DNA of 64,000 bases from Tepidiphilus succinatimandens (GCF_006503695.1 NZ_SBIK01000012.1:1-64000), one strand, 5' to 3'. Shown: positions 32,168 to 42,698, numbered from the stretch's first letter. Numbers and translations: made by a program. The notes: generated from the sequence alone by a model not told the origin.

Positions 32168-32869
32168 ATGAAGACGATGGAAGAACACACGTTCCGCCCT
32201 TACGACCGCGAGCTCAACCAGCTGCGCCAGACCGTGCTCGAAATGGGCCGCGCCGTCGAGCGCCAGGTCGAGAAAGCCGTCGAGGGTGTGCGCAAAGGCG
32301 ATCAGGCGCTCTTCGACGAAGTGCTGCAGACGGAGCGCTCGATCAACGAGGAAGACCGGCGCGTCTTCGAGCAAAGCGTCCAGCTCATCGTGCGCAACGC
32401 CCCGGCGGCCGCCGACCTGCGCCTGGTCATGTCCTCGCTGCAGATCAGCAAGGACCTCGAACGCATCGGCGACGAGGCGAAGAAGATCGCCAAGAGCGGC
32501 ATCCGTCTCTATCAGGCCGCGCCCGCCTTCACCCCTGCAATCGAGCTCGAGCTCATCACGCGCACGACGCTGGCCATGCTGCATGCCTCGCTCGACGCCT
32601 ATGCCCGGCTCGACGACAGCCAGGCCCAGGAAATCCTCGCCGACGATCGCACGGTGGATGCGATGTTCAAGGGAATCCTGCGCGAGCTCATCACCTACAT
32701 GATGGAAGACCCGCGCACGATCTCGCATTCGCTGGAGCTCGTCTTCGTCGCCAAGTCTCTCGAACGCGTGGGCGATCATGCCAAGAACGTGATCGAGCAG
32801 GTGGTCTATCTCGTCGAGGGGCGCGACATCCGCTACACCCCCGAAGCGAAACCGCAGCCCCCCCAGTGA
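32168..32869 (+). CDS. phoU: Phosphate signalling complex protein PhoU
   Basis: PhoU links the Pst transporter to PhoR and keeps the phosphate regulon off when phosphate is ample. The 233-residue protein has the two three-helix PhoU repeats (about 18-105 and 120-210) with ERIGDEAKKIAK and ERVGDHAKNVIEQ metal-binding motifs. No pst or phoR genes are in the window, but a polyphosphate phosphotransferase gene lies 1.7 kb away. Confidence 0.95.
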   Translation: MKTMEEHTFRPYDRELNQLRQTVLEMGRAVERQVEKAVEGVRKGDQALFDEVLQTERSINEEDRRVFEQSVQLIVRNAPAAADLRLVMSSLQISKDLERIGDEAKKIAKSGIRLYQAAPAFTPAIELELITRTTLAMLHASLDAYARLDDSQAQEILADDRTVDAMFKGILRELITYMMEDPRTISHSLELVFVAKSLERVGDHAKNVIEQVVYLVEGRDIRYTPEAKPQPPQ

Positions 32870-32873
32870 TCGC

Positions 32874-33146
32874 CTATCGATCCGGCGGCACGTAGCCGGC
32901 GATCTCGTCGGCTCCCTCGCCGAAGAAATAGCGCTCCATCTGCTCCTGCAGGTATTTGCGCGCCGACGGCTCCATCAGGTTGAGGCGATTCTCGTTGATG
33001 AGCATCGTCTGATAGCGTAGCCACTCCTGCCACGCCTGCTTGGAGACGTTCTCGAAGATGCGCTTGCCCAGCGCTCCCGGCAGCGGCGGCCGCTCCAGCC
33101 CCTCGGCCTCTCGTCCCAGTTTCACGCAAAACACGGTCCTTGCCAT
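32874..33146 (-). CDS. yggX: Probable Fe(2+)-trafficking protein YggX
   Basis: The 90-residue protein starts [17 protein letters not shown] with the conserved Cys7, and has the family segments [19 protein letters not shown] and [16 protein letters not shown]. YggX protects iron-sulfur proteins from oxidative damage. It is the last gene of the rsmE-pap-argA-yggX run. The ATG at 33146 gives the family start; an upstream one is less likely. Confidence 0.95.
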   Translation of the reverse strand: MARTVFCVKLGREAEGLERPPLPGALGKRIFENVSKQAWQEWLRYQTMLINENRLNLMEPSARKYLQEQMERYFFGEGADEIAGYVPPDR

Positions 33147-33167
33147 CGATACTCCTTTCTCCACGGT

Positions 33168-34568
33168 TCAGATCAATTCTTTGACGAACACTTTCGAGCG
33201 GCGCTGATAGTTGTAGAGCTCGCGCTTGCGCCGCGGCAGGGCCTCGGGCCCCACCTCGCGAAAACCCCGCTCGAGGAACCAATGCGCCGTGCGGGTGGTG
33301 AGCACGTAGAGCCGCTCCAGCCCCATCGCCCGAGCGCGCGCCTCGATCCGGTGCAGCAGCTCCTCCCCGATCCCCGCGCGGCGGAACTCCGGGGCTACCG
33401 CCAGGCACGCCAACTCCGCCGCCCGTTCCTCGCTGAACGGATAAATGGCGGCGGAACCCACCACCACGCCGTCGTACTCCACGAGCAAGAAACGCTCGAT
33501 CTCCTTTTCCAGCAGCTCACGGTCACGGCGCACGAGGGTGCCGTCGGCCTCCATCGGCGCGATGAGCGCGATGAGCGCCGGCACGTCCTCGGGCCGCGCG
33601 TCGCGGAAGCGGAAGATCGGATCGCGCGTCACCAGCGTTCCCACGCCGGCATGGGTGAAGAATTCGAGCAAGAGGCCGCCGTCGAGATCGCGGTCGATGA
33701 GATGCGCCCGCCCCACGCCACGGCGGACCGCCTCGAGCGCATGCGGCAGGTAGAGGTGCAAATCCTCCGTGAGCCCGCTCCCCTCGGCGAGCGCCCGGGC
33801 GGCCGCATCCGCCGTCACGGAGGAGACGAGCTTGCCCTGCGCGTCCAATAGCCCCGGCGCATCGCACAGGAAGACGAGTTTCTCCGCGCCGATCGCCACC
33901 GCTACCTCGGTGGCGACTTCCTCCATCGTGATGTTGAAGATCTCGCCCGAAGGCGAAGGCGCGAGCGGCGTGATGAGGACGACGTTCTCCTGCTCCAGGT
34001 CGGCGACGATCTCCTCGGCGATCACCCGTCGCACCGCCCCCGTGTATTGAAAGTCCACCCCGTCGATCACCCCCAACGGCCGGGCGGTGATGAAATTTCC
34101 CCCCGTCACCCGCATGTAGCTGCCCGCCATGGGCGTGTTGGGCAAGCCTTGCGAGAGCTTGGCCTCGATCTCGACGCGGGTGACCATCATCGCCGCCTTG
34201 ACGCACTCGAGCGCAGCCGCATCGGTCACCCGCATCCCCTTGTGGAACACCGGCGTCAGGCCGCGGCGCGCCATCTCCGCGTCGATCTGCGGCCGGGCAC
34301 CGTGCACCAGCACCAGGCGAATGCCCAGCGCCGCGAGCAGGTTGCAATCGTAGGCGAGCCGCTGCATGCGCTCGCCCTGCGCCACCTCGCCGTCGAAGGC
34401 GATCACGAAGGTCTTGCCGCCAAAGGCGTGGATGTAAGGGGCGGAGTGGCGCATCCAGCCGACGAAAGCCGCAGCCGAACCGTCTTGCAGCGACACGGGC
34501 GGAGAAACCTCGGGAATGCGCTCTTCGGGCAGCCCGCTGCGCCCCGCCTGCTGCCTGTGCCCGTCCAT
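33168..34568 (-). CDS. argA: N-acetylglutamate synthase ArgA
   Basis: ArgA acetylates glutamate in the first step of arginine synthesis. The 466-residue protein is the classic fusion of an amino acid kinase domain (about 30-310; VLVHGARPQID) with a GNAT acetyltransferase domain (about 320-466; CLAVAPEFRRAGIGEELL). The kinase domain has no kinase role and binds arginine for feedback control. The ATG at 34568 was chosen on the AGGGAA site. It lies 14 bp after pap. Confidence 0.94.
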   Translation of the reverse strand: MDGHRQQAGRSGLPEERIPEVSPPVSLQDGSAAAFVGWMRHSAPYIHAFGGKTFVIAFDGEVAQGERMQRLAYDCNLLAALGIRLVLVHGARPQIDAEMARRGLTPVFHKGMRVTDAAALECVKAAMMVTRVEIEAKLSQGLPNTPMAGSYMRVTGGNFITARPLGVIDGVDFQYTGAVRRVIAEEIVADLEQENVVLITPLAPSPSGEIFNITMEEVATEVAVAIGAEKLVFLCDAPGLLDAQGKLVSSVTADAAARALAEGSGLTEDLHLYLPHALEAVRRGVGRAHLIDRDLDGGLLLEFFTHAGVGTLVTRDPIFRFRDARPEDVPALIALIAPMEADGTLVRRDRELLEKEIERFLLVEYDGVVVGSAAIYPFSEERAAELACLAVAPEFRRAGIGEELLHRIEARARAMGLERLYVLTTRTAHWFLERGFREVGPEALPRRKRELYNYQRRSKVFVKELI

Positions 34569-34582
34569 TTCCCTACCCCCTT

Positions 34583-36064
34583 TCACAACGACGCCTCCAG
34601 ACGCTCGCACAAGGTGTGCAGCACCTTGACCCGCGCATAGTATTTGTTGTTCGCCTCGACCAGCGTCCACGGTGCGATCTCGGTGCTCGTGCGCTCGATC
34701 ATGTCGCCCACCGCCAATTCGTACTGCGGCCACTTCTCACGGTTGCGCCAATCCTCCGGCGTGATCTTGTAGCGCTTGAGAGGATCCTGCTCGCGCTCGC
34801 GAAAGCGCCGCAATTGCTCCTCGGAGTCGATCGCCAGCCAGAATTTCACCACCACGGTCCCGTTTTCGATCAGCTGCTCCTCGAAATCGTTGATTTCGGC
34901 ATAGGCCCGCATCCAGTCGGCCGGCGCGCACAGCCCCTCGACCCGCTCGACCAGCACGCGCCCATACCAGGAACGGTCGAAGATCACCACCCGGCCGTGC
35001 CCCGGCATCCTGCGCCAGAAGCGCCACAGATAAGGCTGGGCGAGCTCCTCGTCGGTGGGGGCGGCGATCGGAACCACCTGATAGCGCCGCACGTCCAGCG
35101 CCGCCGTCACGCGCCGGATCGCTCCTCCCTTGCCGGCCGCATCCATTCCCTCGAAGACCACGACCAAGCTGCGCTTGGCGAAACGCGCGTCGCGCACCAA
35201 GGCATCGAGCCGTCCCTGCAGCTCCTCCAGCCGACGCTCGTACGCCCTCTTTCCCATCGGCTGCTGGAGCGTGAGTGCGCTCACGGCGTTGGGACGCTCT
35301 TCGAGATCCGGCACAAGGACGAGGGGCGGCGCGCCCCTCTCGCCGCGCTCGACGGCCTCGAACTTGCGCTGCCAGGCGCCGGCGAGCGTCTCGCCCACGA
35401 ACACCGCCCGGTAGCGGTCGTCGGCCCCATCGACCAGCACCCACGGCACCACGCCGGTGCTCGTGTGCCGGATGGCGGCGGCAGCCGTCTGTACATATTC
35501 ATCGTAGTGTTCGAGATAGCGCCAGTCCGACTCCCGCACCCGCCAGCTGGTGCGCTCGTCCTTAGAAAGTTTCTCCAGGCGGCGTTTCAATTCCTTGGCA
35601 GAAATGTGAAACCACAGTTTCAGCAGCAGCACGCCCTCGGCCGTCATCATTTCCTCGAAGCGGCGCACCCGCTCGAGCGCGGCTTCGAAGGCGCTGCGCT
35701 TGCTGCGCCCGGTCGCCCGGGACTCGATGATGTCGGCGTACCAGTTGTCGAAGAAGACCCCGATGCGCCCGCGCGGCGGCAAGCGGCGCCAGAAACGCCA
35801 CATGTAGGGCCGCTCTTCCTCCTCGGAACTCGGGCGGTCGATCGCGTGGCTGTCGAGGTGCCGCGGATCGAGCCATGAATTGAGCAGGTTCATCGTCTCG
35901 CCCTTGCCCGCCTTGTCGACCCCGTTGATGAGGATCAGCGTGGCGAAGGAGCGCTCCTGCACCAGGCGGTATTCCAGATCGAGCAACTGCAGGCGCACGG
36001 CTTCCGAGCGCTCGCGATACGTCTCCTTGTCGAGGCGATGACCCAATTCCACGTTCTCGAACAT
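34583..36064 (-). CDS. pap: Polyphosphate:AMP phosphotransferase (two PPK2 domains)
   Basis: This class II PPK2 enzyme transfers phosphate from polyphosphate to AMP to make ADP. The 493-residue protein has two PPK2 domains in tandem. Both keep a P-loop: NGVDKAGKG in the first (about 45-53) and EGMDAAGKG in the second (about 305). The lid/Walker B motif is intact only in the second (IFDRSWYGR); the first reads FFDNWYADI. As in characterised class II enzymes, the C-terminal half is probably the active one. It overlaps rsmE by 1 base (ATGA). Confidence 0.94.
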   Translation of the reverse strand: MFENVELGHRLDKETYRERSEAVRLQLLDLEYRLVQERSFATLILINGVDKAGKGETMNLLNSWLDPRHLDSHAIDRPSSEEEERPYMWRFWRRLPPRGRIGVFFDNWYADIIESRATGRSKRSAFEAALERVRRFEEMMTAEGVLLLKLWFHISAKELKRRLEKLSKDERTSWRVRESDWRYLEHYDEYVQTAAAAIRHTSTGVVPWVLVDGADDRYRAVFVGETLAGAWQRKFEAVERGERGAPPLVLVPDLEERPNAVSALTLQQPMGKRAYERRLEELQGRLDALVRDARFAKRSLVVVFEGMDAAGKGGAIRRVTAALDVRRYQVVPIAAPTDEELAQPYLWRFWRRMPGHGRVVIFDRSWYGRVLVERVEGLCAPADWMRAYAEINDFEEQLIENGTVVVKFWLAIDSEEQLRRFREREQDPLKRYKITPEDWRNREKWPQYELAVGDMIERTSTEIAPWTLVEANNKYYARVKVLHTLCERLEASL

Positions 36065-36801
36065 CAGCGCTCCCCCCACAGGGCCTGCATCATCGCCAAG
36101 GCCGCGGCTGCAGCCGTCTCGCTGCGCAGGACCCGCGGCCCCAGGCCGATGCGCTCGATGCCGAGCCGTCCGGCCTCGTCCAGCTCCTCTTCGCTCCAGC
36201 CGCCTTCGGGCCCGACGATCACGGTCACGCTGCGCTCGGGCGCCGGCAGACGGGAAAGCGCAACGCCCCCCGGCGCGAGCAGCCAAAGGCAAGCCTCGGG
36301 GCGCGCTCCCCGCGCTTCCTCGATCCAGTCCCGCCAGCGTCGCGGCAGCGTCACTTCCGGCACCGCCGTGCGGCCGCACTGCTGCGCCGCGGCCACTGCC
36401 ACCTGTTGCCAATGCGCCTGCTTGCGCGCCCCCCGTTCGAGCGCTCCCCCCGTCTGGGTGCGCGCCGTCAGGAGCGGCACGATGCGCGCCGCCCCCAGTT
36501 CCACCGCTTTCTGGATCGCCCAGTCCATGCGCTCGGCCGGCAGCAGCGCCTGCCCCACCGTCACCGAAAACGGCAATTCCCGCGAGACCGGATCGAAGGT
36601 TTCGAGCCGCACCCGCGCCGCATCGCCTCCGGCAGCCTCCAGCACGCCCCGCCACTCGCCGCCGCGCCCATCGAATACCACCACCGGCTCGCCCGCACGC
36701 AGCCGCAGCACGCGCAGGGCATGATGGGCCGCGGCAGGCGGCAGCGGCACCTGCGCGCCAGCCTCGGGCACGAGATCGGGAACGAAGAAACGGGCAACCA
36801 T
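36064..36801 (-). CDS. rsmE: 16S rRNA (uracil(1498)-N3)-methyltransferase RsmE
   Basis: RsmE methylates U1498 in the decoding region of 16S rRNA. The 245-residue SPOUT protein has an N-terminal PUA-like RNA-binding part (about 1-75) and the knotted domain with VIVGPEGGWSEEELD and LGPRVLRSETAAAAAL. It is the first gene of the rsmE-pap-argA-yggX run and is divergent from the initiator tRNA promoter. Confidence 0.95.
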   Translation of the reverse strand: MVARFFVPDLVPEAGAQVPLPPAAAHHALRVLRLRAGEPVVVFDGRGGEWRGVLEAAGGDAARVRLETFDPVSRELPFSVTVGQALLPAERMDWAIQKAVELGAARIVPLLTARTQTGGALERGARKQAHWQQVAVAAAQQCGRTAVPEVTLPRRWRDWIEEARGARPEACLWLLAPGGVALSRLPAPERSVTVIVGPEGGWSEEELDEAGRLGIERIGLGPRVLRSETAAAAALAMMQALWGER

Positions 36802-36876
36802 GGCGTCGCATTATACGACGCCCCTTGCCCCTCCCCGGAAGCGCGCGCCGCGCAATCTTCGCAGTGCACAAAAAAT

Positions 36877-36906
36877 GCTTGACTCCGCCCGGGAACCGGC
36901 TATAAT
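36877..36906 (+). promoter_or_regulatory. Promoter of the initiator tRNA gene
   Basis: TTGACT (36877-36882) and TATAAT (36901-36906) are separated by about 18 bp and lie just upstream of the tRNA. This is one of the clearest sigma-70 promoters in the window. Confidence 0.8.
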
Positions 36907-36918
36907 GTGCAAATCGAT

Positions 36919-36997
<79 letters not shown>

Positions 36998-36999
36998 CG

Positions 37000-37032
37000 A
37001 AAGGCCTGCCCCTGCGGCAGGCCTTTTTGTTT
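37000..37032 (+). terminator. Terminator after tRNA-fMet
   Basis: AAAGGCCTGCC (37000-37010) pairs with 37016-37026 in an 11-bp stem with a 5-base loop, followed by a T-rich tail. It sits between the tRNA and the convergent prmC gene and may work in both directions. Confidence 0.85.
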
Positions 37033-37044
37033 TCCCCTACGTCA

Positions 37045-37914
37045 CTACCCTCGCTTCCGTCGCCGCCCTCCGCTCACCCGCTCGTGCCCGGCCAGATCCT
37101 TCCAGCTCTGCACCTCGAGAAAGCCCGCATCGAGCAGCAGCCCCCGCACCTGCTGCGCCTGATCCCAGCCGTGCTCCAGCAGCAGCCAGCCGCCCTCGGC
37201 GAGGTGGCGCGGCGCCTCGGAGACGATCGCCGCGATCGCTTCCAGCCCGGTTTCTCCGGCAACCAGCGCCTGGCGCGGCTCGAAGCGCAGGTCGCCCTCT
37301 TCGAGGTGGGGATCGTCCTGGGCGAGATAGGGAGGGTTGGAGACGATGAGGTCGAACGTCTCGCCCGGGCCGATCCGGGAAAACCAGTCGCTCTCCATGA
37401 ACGACACGCTCGCTTTCAGGCGAGCGGCGTTTCCCATCGCCAGGCCGAGCGCCTCGGGCAAGGCGTCCACCGCCAACACTTCCGCCTGCGGCAGCTCCAG
37501 CGCCAGGGTGATGGCCACGCAGCCGCTGCCGGTGCCCAGATCCAGGATGCGCGGCGCATGCCCCGGCGGCAGGGTGAGCGCGAGCGCGATCGCCACCTCC
37601 ACCAAGGTCTCGGTCTCCGGCCGCGGGATCAAGACCGAAGGCGTGACGCGAATGCGCCGCCCGTAGAATTCCCGCTCCCTGACGAGATAGGCCACCGGCA
37701 CTCCCGCCGCGCGCCGCTCCACCAAGTCGACGAAGCGCTGCAGCACCTCCGGCGGCAAGGGGCGCTCCGGCCACGCCGTGAGCTTGGTCGAACTCCAGCT
37801 GCTGGCGTAGCTCAGCAGGACGCGCGCCTCCAGCGCCCCGATGCGGGCGCGCGCCCAGGCGAGCGCCTCGCCCACCGTCGCCTCGGGCGGCAGGGCCGAC
37901 GGAGCCGCGCTCAT
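37045..37914 (-). CDS. prmC: Peptide chain release factor N5-glutamine methyltransferase PrmC
   Basis: PrmC methylates the GGQ glutamine of release factors. The 289-residue protein has a helical N-terminal domain (about 1-75) and a class I methyltransferase domain with [16 protein letters not shown] and the amide-methylating motif SNPPYL. It overlaps prfA, its substrate's gene, by 4 bp. Confidence 0.96.
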   Translation of the reverse strand: MSAAPSALPPEATVGEALAWARARIGALEARVLLSYASSWSSTKLTAWPERPLPPEVLQRFVDLVERRAAGVPVAYLVREREFYGRRIRVTPSVLIPRPETETLVEVAIALALTLPPGHAPRILDLGTGSGCVAITLALELPQAEVLAVDALPEALGLAMGNAARLKASVSFMESDWFSRIGPGETFDLIVSNPPYLAQDDPHLEEGDLRFEPRQALVAGETGLEAIAAIVSEAPRHLAEGGWLLLEHGWDQAQQVRGLLLDAGFLEVQSWKDLAGHERVSGGRRRKRG

Positions 37915-38999
37915 GCCTCGCCCTCCGTTTCCAGCTCGCGCAGCCGCTCCTGCTCGTATTCGAGGCGCAGCGGCTCGATGAGGGGATCCAGATCCCCCTC
38001 GAGCACGGCATCGAGCTGGTAGAGCGTGAGATTGATGCGATGGTCCGTCACCCTGCCCTGCGGGAAATTGTAGGTACGGATGCGCTCGGAGCGATCGCCG
38101 CTGCCCACCAGGCTCTTTCTTGCCGCAGCCACCGCTGCGGCCTGTTCGTCCCGCTGCCGCGCCTCCAGCCGCGCCGCCAGCACCGCCATGGCCTTCGCCT
38201 TGTTGCGATGCTGCGAGCGGTCGTCCTGGCATTCGACCACGAGCCCCGTGGGCAGGTGCGTGATGCGCACCGCCGAATCGGTCCGGTTGACGTGCTGCCC
38301 GCCCGCGCCGCTCGCGCGGAAGGTATCGATGCGCAGCTCGGCAGGATCGAGCCGCACCACCGCCTCCTCGTCCGGCTCCGGCAGCACCGCCACCGTGCAG
38401 GCCGAAGTATGGATGCGCCCCTGGCTCTCGGTGGCCGGCACCCGCTGCACCCGATGCACGCCCGACTCGAACTTGAGCCGGCCATAGACCCCCCGCCCCT
38501 CCAGCCGCACGATCACCTCGCGATACCCTCCCAGGTCGGACTCGCTCGCCGAGAGGATCTCGCTGCGCCAGCCCCGGCGCTCGGCGTAGCGCAGATACAT
38601 GCGCAGCAAGTCCGCCGCGAAGAGCGCCGCCTCCTCGCCGCCCGTCCCGGCGCGGATCTCGAGGAAGGCCGGCCGGTCGTCCTCCGGATCGCGCGGCGTG
38701 AGCGCCTCGGTGAGCGCATGCTCGCTCTCGGCCAGCCGCTCAGCCAACCGCGCCTTCTCCTCTTCCGCGAGCGCGCGCAGCTCCGGATCGGCCATGAGGG
38801 CCTCGGTGGCGGCCAGCTCCTCTTCCAGCGCCCGATGGCCGCGCCACAGCGCCACCACCGGTTCGAGTTCCGCCCGCTCCTGCCCCAGCCGGCGCAGCTG
38901 CTGCGGATCGGAAGCCACCGCCGGATCGAGCAGCGCCCGGTCGAGCTCCTGCAGACGTTCCTCCATGCGTCGCAAGCGTTCGCGCAGACGTTCCCTCAT
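37911..38999 (-). CDS. prfA: Peptide chain release factor 1
   Basis: RF1 ends translation at UAA and UAG. The 362-residue protein has the long N-terminal helical domain, the PAT stop-codon reading motif in [10 protein letters not shown] and the catalytic GAGGQHVN (about residue 230). It sits in the hemA-prfA-prmC operon with 4-bp overlaps on both sides. Confidence 0.97.
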   Translation of the reverse strand: MRERLRERLRRMEERLQELDRALLDPAVASDPQQLRRLGQERAELEPVVALWRGHRALEEELAATEALMADPELRALAEEEKARLAERLAESEHALTEALTPRDPEDDRPAFLEIRAGTGGEEAALFAADLLRMYLRYAERRGWRSEILSASESDLGGYREVIVRLEGRGVYGRLKFESGVHRVQRVPATESQGRIHTSACTVAVLPEPDEEAVVRLDPAELRIDTFRASGAGGQHVNRTDSAVRITHLPTGLVVECQDDRSQHRNKAKAMAVLAARLEARQRDEQAAAVAAARKSLVGSGDRSERIRTYNFPQGRVTDHRINLTLYQLDAVLEGDLDPLIEPLRLEYEQERLRELETEGEA

Positions 39000-40330
39000 C
39001 CCCGTTCCCCCCGCGGCACCGCCAAAGGCAGGGATTCTTCCTGTGCCGCGTCCTCCTCCCCATCTTTTGCCGGCGGCGTGCCTTCTTCCAGCGCGAAGAG
39101 CCGCGGCAGGGCCGCGAGCAGCGCCTCGCGCTCGGGCTCGGCCGCCTCCTGCAAAAAGCGCGTGGGCGCGTGCAGCCACTTGTTCATCAGCCCATGGCTC
39201 AGGGCCATGAGCACCGCCTCGGGCGATTCGCCTCCATGCAGACGGCGCAAGGCCCGCTGCAGCTCCGCCTCGCGCAGCGCATCGGCCCGCTCGCGCAGGC
39301 GGCGGATCCACGGCACGATCTCGCGCGAGCGCACCCAGGCCATGAACTCGGCCACCCGCTCCTCGACGATGCGCTCCGCCGCCACCAGCGCCTGCTGCCG
39401 CGAGGCAAGCCCCGCCTGCACGATCTGCGCCAGGTCGTCCACCGTATAGAGGAAGACGTCGTCGAGCTCACCCACCTCCGGCTCCACGTCGCGCGGCACG
39501 GCCAGATCCACCATCACGAAGGGCCGGCGCCGGCGCTTTTTCAGGGCGCGCTCGACCATCCCCAGGCCGATGAGCGGCAAGGGACTGGCCGTGCTCGAGA
39601 CGACGGTGTCGAATTCGGGCAAGATCTCGGGCAGGTCTTCGAGCCGCCCCACCCCCGCGCCCAGCGGCTGGGCGATCGCCTCGGCCCGGGCGAGCGTGCG
39701 GTTGACCACCATCATCCGCCTGGGCCGGCCGGCGGCGAAGTGCGTCGCGCACAATTCGATCATCTCGCCGGCGCCGACGAAGAGCACCCGCTGCTCCGAT
39801 ACCGGCCCGAAGACGCGCTCGGAGAGCTTGACCGCCGCCGCGGCCATGGAGACCACGTTCGCCCCGATCGCCGTGCCCGAACGCACTTCCTTGGCCACCG
39901 CCAAGGTGTGCTGGAAGAGTTTGTGCAGATGCTTGCCAAGGGTGCCCGCCGCCTGCGCCGCCCGCACCGCGTCCTTGAACTGCCCCAGGATCTGCGCCTC
40001 GCCCAGCACCATGGAATCCAGGCCGCTCGCCACGCGAAAAACGTGACGCACCGCCGCCTGGTCGATATAGGTGAAGAGGTGCGGCGCCACTTCCGGCAGC
40101 GGCGTGCCCTGACGGGCGGTGAGCCAGGCCACCACCGGCTCCGCCTCGCGCGCCGCCACGTAGAGTTCGGTGCGGTTGCAGGTGGAGAGGATGGCGGCTT
40201 CCGACACGCCGGCCACGCCGCCGCACAGCTCCTGCAGGGCCGGCACCACGCGCTGCGGATCGAACGCGAACCGCTCCCGGATCGCGATCGGCGCCGAATG
40301 GTGGTTCAGACCCAAGGCATAGAACGGCAT
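38996..40330 (-). CDS. hemA: Glutamyl-tRNA reductase
   Basis: HemA reduces glutamyl-tRNA to glutamate-1-semialdehyde, the first committed step of C5 haem synthesis. The 444-residue protein has the catalytic cysteine in STCNRTE (Cys51), the [17 protein letters not shown] stretch, the NADPH-binding [12 protein letters not shown] and a C-terminal dimerisation helix. The tail is longer and more acidic than in many relatives. The window also has hemB, but not hemC/D or hemL. Confidence 0.96.
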   Translation of the reverse strand: MPFYALGLNHHSAPIAIRERFAFDPQRVVPALQELCGGVAGVSEAAILSTCNRTELYVAAREAEPVVAWLTARQGTPLPEVAPHLFTYIDQAAVRHVFRVASGLDSMVLGEAQILGQFKDAVRAAQAAGTLGKHLHKLFQHTLAVAKEVRSGTAIGANVVSMAAAAVKLSERVFGPVSEQRVLFVGAGEMIELCATHFAAGRPRRMMVVNRTLARAEAIAQPLGAGVGRLEDLPEILPEFDTVVSSTASPLPLIGLGMVERALKKRRRRPFVMVDLAVPRDVEPEVGELDDVFLYTVDDLAQIVQAGLASRQQALVAAERIVEERVAEFMAWVRSREIVPWIRRLRERADALREAELQRALRRLHGGESPEAVLMALSHGLMNKWLHAPTRFLQEAAEPEREALLAALPRLFALEEGTPPAKDGEEDAAQEESLPLAVPRGERG

Positions 40331-40459
40331 GAGCGCGCGAGATGGAGATCCGAAGAAAGGAATCGATTATATCACCCGCCCCGACCCCACCCTTGACGGC
40401 GGGCGGCAGGGCACCCACAATGCCAACGAAGCCTCCCTCGCTCCACGGAGAACGCCCGC

Positions 40460-41137
40460 ATGCGCATCCTCATCGTCGAAGACGACGCCGTCATCGCCCA
40501 GGGACTGGCCCGCGCGCTCAGGCAATCCGGCTGCGCCATCGACACGGTGATGAACGGCCGCGAGGCCGACGTGGCGCTGCACACCACCCCCTACGACCTC
40601 GTCATCCTCGATCTCGGCCTGCCGGGACTGCCCGGCATCGAAGTGCTGCGCCGCCTGCGCGCGCGCAAGAACACCACCCCCGTGCTCATCCTCACCGCCC
40701 AGGACGGCATCGAAGACCGCGTGCGCGGGCTCGATGCCGGCGCCGACGACTACCTCACCAAACCCTTCGCGCTCCCCGAGCTGGAAGCCCGCGTGCGGGC
40801 GCTCACCCGGCGCTCGCTCGCCGCCCCGCCGGTGGTGGAAGCCGGCAAGCTGCGCTACGACCAGAGCGCCCGGCGCGTCTGGCTCGACGGCACCCCGCTC
40901 GAACTCTCCGGCCGGGAACTCGCGCTCCTCGAATACCTCATCACCCGCCCCGGGCGGCTCGTGAGCAAGGAACAGCTCGTCGAACACCTCTGCGGCTGGG
41001 GCGAGGAAGTCTCCACCAACGCCATCGAAGTCTACATGCACCGGCTGCGCAAGAAGATCGAAGGAAGCGGCGTACGCATCCAGACGGTGCGCGGCCTCGG
41101 CTACAGCCTGGAGCCCAGCGATGCTTCCCTGGCGTAA
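40460..41137 (+). CDS. OmpR-family response regulator (TctD/QseB type)
   Basis: The 225-residue protein has a receiver domain with the phosphorylated aspartate in LVILDLGLPGLPG and the switch KPF, followed by a winged-helix DNA-binding domain (about 125-220; NAIEVYMHRLRKKI). Its partner is the kinase that starts 17 bp before its stop. The TctD name follows from the partner's sensor domain; the signal is unknown. Confidence 0.92.
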   Translation: MRILIVEDDAVIAQGLARALRQSGCAIDTVMNGREADVALHTTPYDLVILDLGLPGLPGIEVLRRLRARKNTTPVLILTAQDGIEDRVRGLDAGADDYLTKPFALPELEARVRALTRRSLAAPPVVEAGKLRYDQSARRVWLDGTPLELSGRELALLEYLITRPGRLVSKEQLVEHLCGWGEEVSTNAIEVYMHRLRKKIEGSGVRIQTVRGLGYSLEPSDASLA

Positions 41138-42578
41138 GCGCACGCCCGACGGCTCGCCCAACTCCGTCTTCGGCGAGATCCTCGACTGGCTCCTCGCCCC
41201 GCTGCTCTTTCTCTGGCCCTTCTCCATCATCGTCACGCACCAGGTGGCCGACCGCATTGCCAACCGCTCGTTCGACCACGCCCTGGGCGAACAGGTTCAG
41301 ATGCTCGCGCGTTTCGTGACGATCGACGGCGACCGCGTCCAGCTCAACCTGCCCGCGCCGGGCCGCATCCTCTTTCGCTCCTCGGCAAGCGACGTCGTCT
41401 TCTTCCAGGTCCGCACCGACGAAGGATTCGTCGGCGGCGACGCCGAGATCCCCGCCCCGCCCCGCCCCTGGCTGCCCGACGGCGAAGTGCGCTGGCGAGA
41501 CGACGTCGTGGCCGGAGAACCGGTACGCGTCGCCGCCCGCATCGACCGCCGCCCCGGCCCCGAGCAGCCGCGCTTCGTCATCGCCCAGGTAGCCGAGACC
41601 CTCAACAAGCGCCGCGAGCTCGCCTCCGACGTCGTCACCGGCGTGCTCCTGCCGCAATTCGCCCTGATTCCGCTCTCGGTCGTGCTCGTCTGGTTCGGCC
41701 TCACCCGCGGCATCGCCCCGCTCGCCCGCCTGCAGGTGCGCATCCGCCAGCGCCGCCCCACCGACCTCTCGCCCATCGCGCCCGAGAGCGTCCCCGAAGA
41801 AGTGCGCCCCCTCATCGTCGCCTTCAACGACATGATGGCCCGTCTCGAAGAAAACCTCCAGGCCCAGCGCCGCTTCATCGCCGACGCCGCCCACCAGATG
41901 CGCACCCCCATCACCGGCCTGAAGATGCAGGCCGAGCTCGCCCTGCGCGAGCGCGACCCGCAGGCGCTGCGCCAGGATCTCCAGCGCCTGCACGGCGCCG
42001 CCGAACGCGCCGCCCACCTCATCCAGCAGCTCCTCACGCTGGCGCGCGCCGAATCGAGCTCGGAGACGGTACACCGCATCGAACGCCTCGACGTACAGGA
42101 ACTGCTGCGCGACGTCGCCCTCGAGCTCTACCCCAAGGCCCAGCACAAAGCGCTCGAGCTCGGATTCGACGAAAGCGAAGGGCGGCTGGAAGTCGAGGGC
42201 AACCGCCTCATGCTGCAGGAACTCTTCAAGAACCTGGTCGACAACGCCATCCAATACACCCCGCCCGGCGGCAGCGTCACCCTGCGCGCGCTAGCCCGCG
42301 GGGATTCGGTCGACGTCGAGATCGAAGACACCGGCATCGGCATCCCCCCCGCCGACCGCCCCCGCGTCTTCGAGCGCTTCTACCGCGTGCTCGACACCGG
42401 CGTCGACGGCTCCGGCCTGGGCCTTGCGATCGTGCGCGAGATCGCCGAGATGCACCGCGCCGACGTCAGCCTCGAACCCAACCCCCACGGCCAGGGCACG
42501 CTCGCCCGCGTGCGCTTCCCCCTGCCGGCACGAAGCCCCGCCCGGCAGGACGAGCGCCCCCGCGCCAAGGATGATTGA
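41121..42578 (+). CDS. Sensor histidine kinase (TctE-like)
   Basis: The 485-residue membrane kinase has two spans (about 20-45 and 170-195) around a periplasmic domain of the TctE/2CSK_N type, a short HAMP region, the phospho-acceptor His in ADAAHQMRTPITG and ATPase boxes DNAIQYTPPGG, DTGIGIPP and GSGLGLAI. TctE sensors respond to tricarboxylates in Salmonella, but that signal cannot be assumed. The gene overlaps the regulator by 17 bp. Its stop lies inside the promoter of tRNA-Phe. Confidence 0.9.
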   Translation: MLPWRKRTPDGSPNSVFGEILDWLLAPLLFLWPFSIIVTHQVADRIANRSFDHALGEQVQMLARFVTIDGDRVQLNLPAPGRILFRSSASDVVFFQVRTDEGFVGGDAEIPAPPRPWLPDGEVRWRDDVVAGEPVRVAARIDRRPGPEQPRFVIAQVAETLNKRRELASDVVTGVLLPQFALIPLSVVLVWFGLTRGIAPLARLQVRIRQRRPTDLSPIAPESVPEEVRPLIVAFNDMMARLEENLQAQRRFIADAAHQMRTPITGLKMQAELALRERDPQALRQDLQRLHGAAERAAHLIQQLLTLARAESSSETVHRIERLDVQELLRDVALELYPKAQHKALELGFDESEGRLEVEGNRLMLQELFKNLVDNAIQYTPPGGSVTLRALARGDSVDVEIEDTGIGIPPADRPRVFERFYRVLDTGVDGSGLGLAIVREIAEMHRADVSLEPNPHGQGTLARVRFPLPARSPARQDERPRAKDD

Positions 42579-42602
42579 CTTTCTCTTTCCCGCCGCTATA
42601 AT
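42575..42602 (+). promoter_or_regulatory. Promoter of tRNA-Phe
   Basis: TTGACT (42575-42580) and TATAAT (42597-42602) with a 16-bp spacer. The -35 box overlaps the stop of the kinase gene. Confidence 0.75.
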
Positions 42603-42615
42603 GGCGGTCTTCGGC

Positions 42616-42691
<76 letters not shown>

Positions 42692-42698
42692 AAACCCA

